From Burkholderia sp. SRS-W-2-2016 (GTDB lineage: Bacteria > Pseudomonadota > Gammaproteobacteria > Burkholderiales > Burkholderiaceae): DNA of 64,000 bases. A model generated the notes under the pieces. That model worked only from the letters and a program-made list of their open reading frames with translations, was not told the origin of the DNA and ran no database searches. Each line of letters starts with the position of its first letter. Within the stretch, counting starts at the first letter, position 1. Shown piece after piece: positions 63,205 to 64,000 of this stretch. Made by a program: the position numbers and the translations under genes. The stretch spans positions 36,824 through 100,823 of the forward strand of contig NZ_MSDV01000062.1 of assembly GCF_001931485.1 (NCBI RefSeq), read 5' to 3'.

Positions 63205-63954
63205 ATGACTATTTCGCGTCCGCGTCCCGTGGCTCTCGTCACGGGTTCGACTTCCGGTATCGGCGCTGCCATCGCCCGGCGGCTCTCGAATGATGGATTT
63301 TCTGTCGCCCTGCATTCGCGTAGTTCAGCGCAAACGGGGCAGGCGATGGCTCGTGAACTTGGGTCCGCCATCTACATACAAGCCGATCTCGCCGATGACG
63401 CCGAAAGGGTTCGGCTTATCCGCGAAGCTGTCTCGGCCTGGGGGCGACTCGACGTGCTCGTCAACAACGCCGGTATTAGCCGGGTGATCCCCCACGCGGA
63501 TCTGGCCGCAGCAACGCCAGCGATCTGGCAAGAGCTGCACGAGATCAACGTGATCGCGCCTTTTCGTTTGATAGCTGAAGCGGAGCCTGCCTTGCGTGAA
63601 GCAGCTCGCCGAGGCCGCCCGGGTTGCGTAATCAACATCAGTTCGCACGCAGGTGTTCGACCTAAGGGCGCGTCAATTCCGTACTCGGCCGCCAAGGCTG
63701 CGCTTAACCATATGACCCGTTTGCTGGCTCTGTCGCTAGGGCCCGATATTCGAGTAAATGGTGTCGCTCCCGGATTGGTGGATACGCCATTGACCGCGGA
63801 CTGGACTCAAGCGCGGGATCTGTGGGCGACGCGGTCTCCAATGCGGCGCTCAGCGAGTCCCGACGATATTGCTCAGGCTGTTGCGATGCTGATCGCGTCA
63901 GACTATCTGACGGGAGAGATTCTGCTGTCGGATGGGGGGTTGAATCTTACGTAG
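63205..63954 (+). CDS. Short-chain dehydrogenase/reductase
   Basis: A 249-residue classical SDR: ALVTGSTSGIGAAIARRL, LVNNAGISRVI, INISSHAGVRPKG with the catalytic Ser and PYSAAKAALNHM with Tyr-x3-Lys; ends LLSDGGLNLT. ATG 63205 chosen; the longer frame would overlap the MscS gene. Confidence 0.9.
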   Translation: MTISRPRPVALVTGSTSGIGAAIARRLSNDGFSVALHSRSSAQTGQAMARELGSAIYIQADLADDAERVRLIREAVSAWGRLDVLVNNAGISRVIPHADLAAATPAIWQELHEINVIAPFRLIAEAEPALREAARRGRPGCVINISSHAGVRPKGASIPYSAAKAALNHMTRLLALSLGPDIRVNGVAPGLVDTPLTADWTQARDLWATRSPMRRSASPDDIAQAVAMLIASDYLTGEILLSDGGLNLT

Positions 63955-64000
63955 TGATGTGCGGGATTGGGCGCTTTGGGGAGTTTGGGAGGGGCGGTTG

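Overview
The window looks like chromosomal DNA of a high-GC betaproteobacterium in the Burkholderiaceae, closest in style to Paraburkholderia or Burkholderia. I infer this from the GC- and third-position-G/C-rich genes, the many LysR/AraC/GntR regulators with divergently transcribed enzymes, and a LuxI/LuxR/RsaM quorum-sensing set. All calls come from reading the sequence; no database search was run. No tRNA, rRNA, CRISPR array or intact insertion sequence was seen.

Layout. (1) 1-7900: an O-methyltransferase, a branched-chain-amino-acid-type binding protein, then an Lrp regulator divergent from an M20 amidohydrolase and a diaminopropionate ammonia-lyase, and an AraC/SDR divergent pair. (2) 8100-26700: a quorum-sensing-controlled biosynthetic cluster. 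One arm (minus strand, 21.8 to 12.5 kb) runs rsaM, luxI, a Cys-nucleophile aminoacyl transferase (SyrC/CmaE type), a stand-alone adenylation domain with a valine-like specificity code, a carrier protein, a SyrB2-type non-heme iron halogenase, a second carrier protein, two paralogous 2OG-Fe(II)-type oxygenases flanking an aspartoacylase-like amidohydrolase, and an aminotransferase. The other arm (plus strand, 22.3 to 26.7 kb) runs GNAT, type II thioesterase, ferritin-like diiron oxygenase, radical SAM enzyme, hotdog thioesterase and cupin. A luxR gene and a LysE exporter/LysR pair lie at the far end. Two lux boxes sharing 12 of 16 bases lie before luxI and before the plus-strand arm. Together this reads as a pathway that loads a valine-like amino acid on a carrier protein, chlorinates and further oxidises it, and exports a small product in response to acyl-homoserine lactone.

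(3) 27000-34700: an SDR, a stretch without recognisable genes, then a lower-GC islet with a secreted ribosome-inactivating-protein (ricin/Shiga A-chain)-like protein convergent with a reverse transcriptase-nitrilase fusion of the DRT1 anti-phage type, then another gene-free stretch and an amidase. (4) 34900-47900: ordinary catabolic and regulatory genes: LysR; DctA transporter plus fumarase-family lyase plus GntR with two perfect palindromic operators; a small lipoprotein; GNAT; an unrecognised 272-residue protein; an MDR oxidoreductase/LysR pair; a GFA-family protein; a LysR/SDR pair; Ohr. (5) 48300-54100: LysR, DedA, AhpD-like, secreted cupin, a LysR fragment without its DNA-binding domain, an NmrA-like protein and a metallo-beta-lactamase-fold hydrolase. 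(6) 54600-64000: a large autotransporter, TetR, a DUF2092-like secreted protein with a Gln-rich repeat protein, a KefC-like antiporter core, an MscS channel and an SDR.
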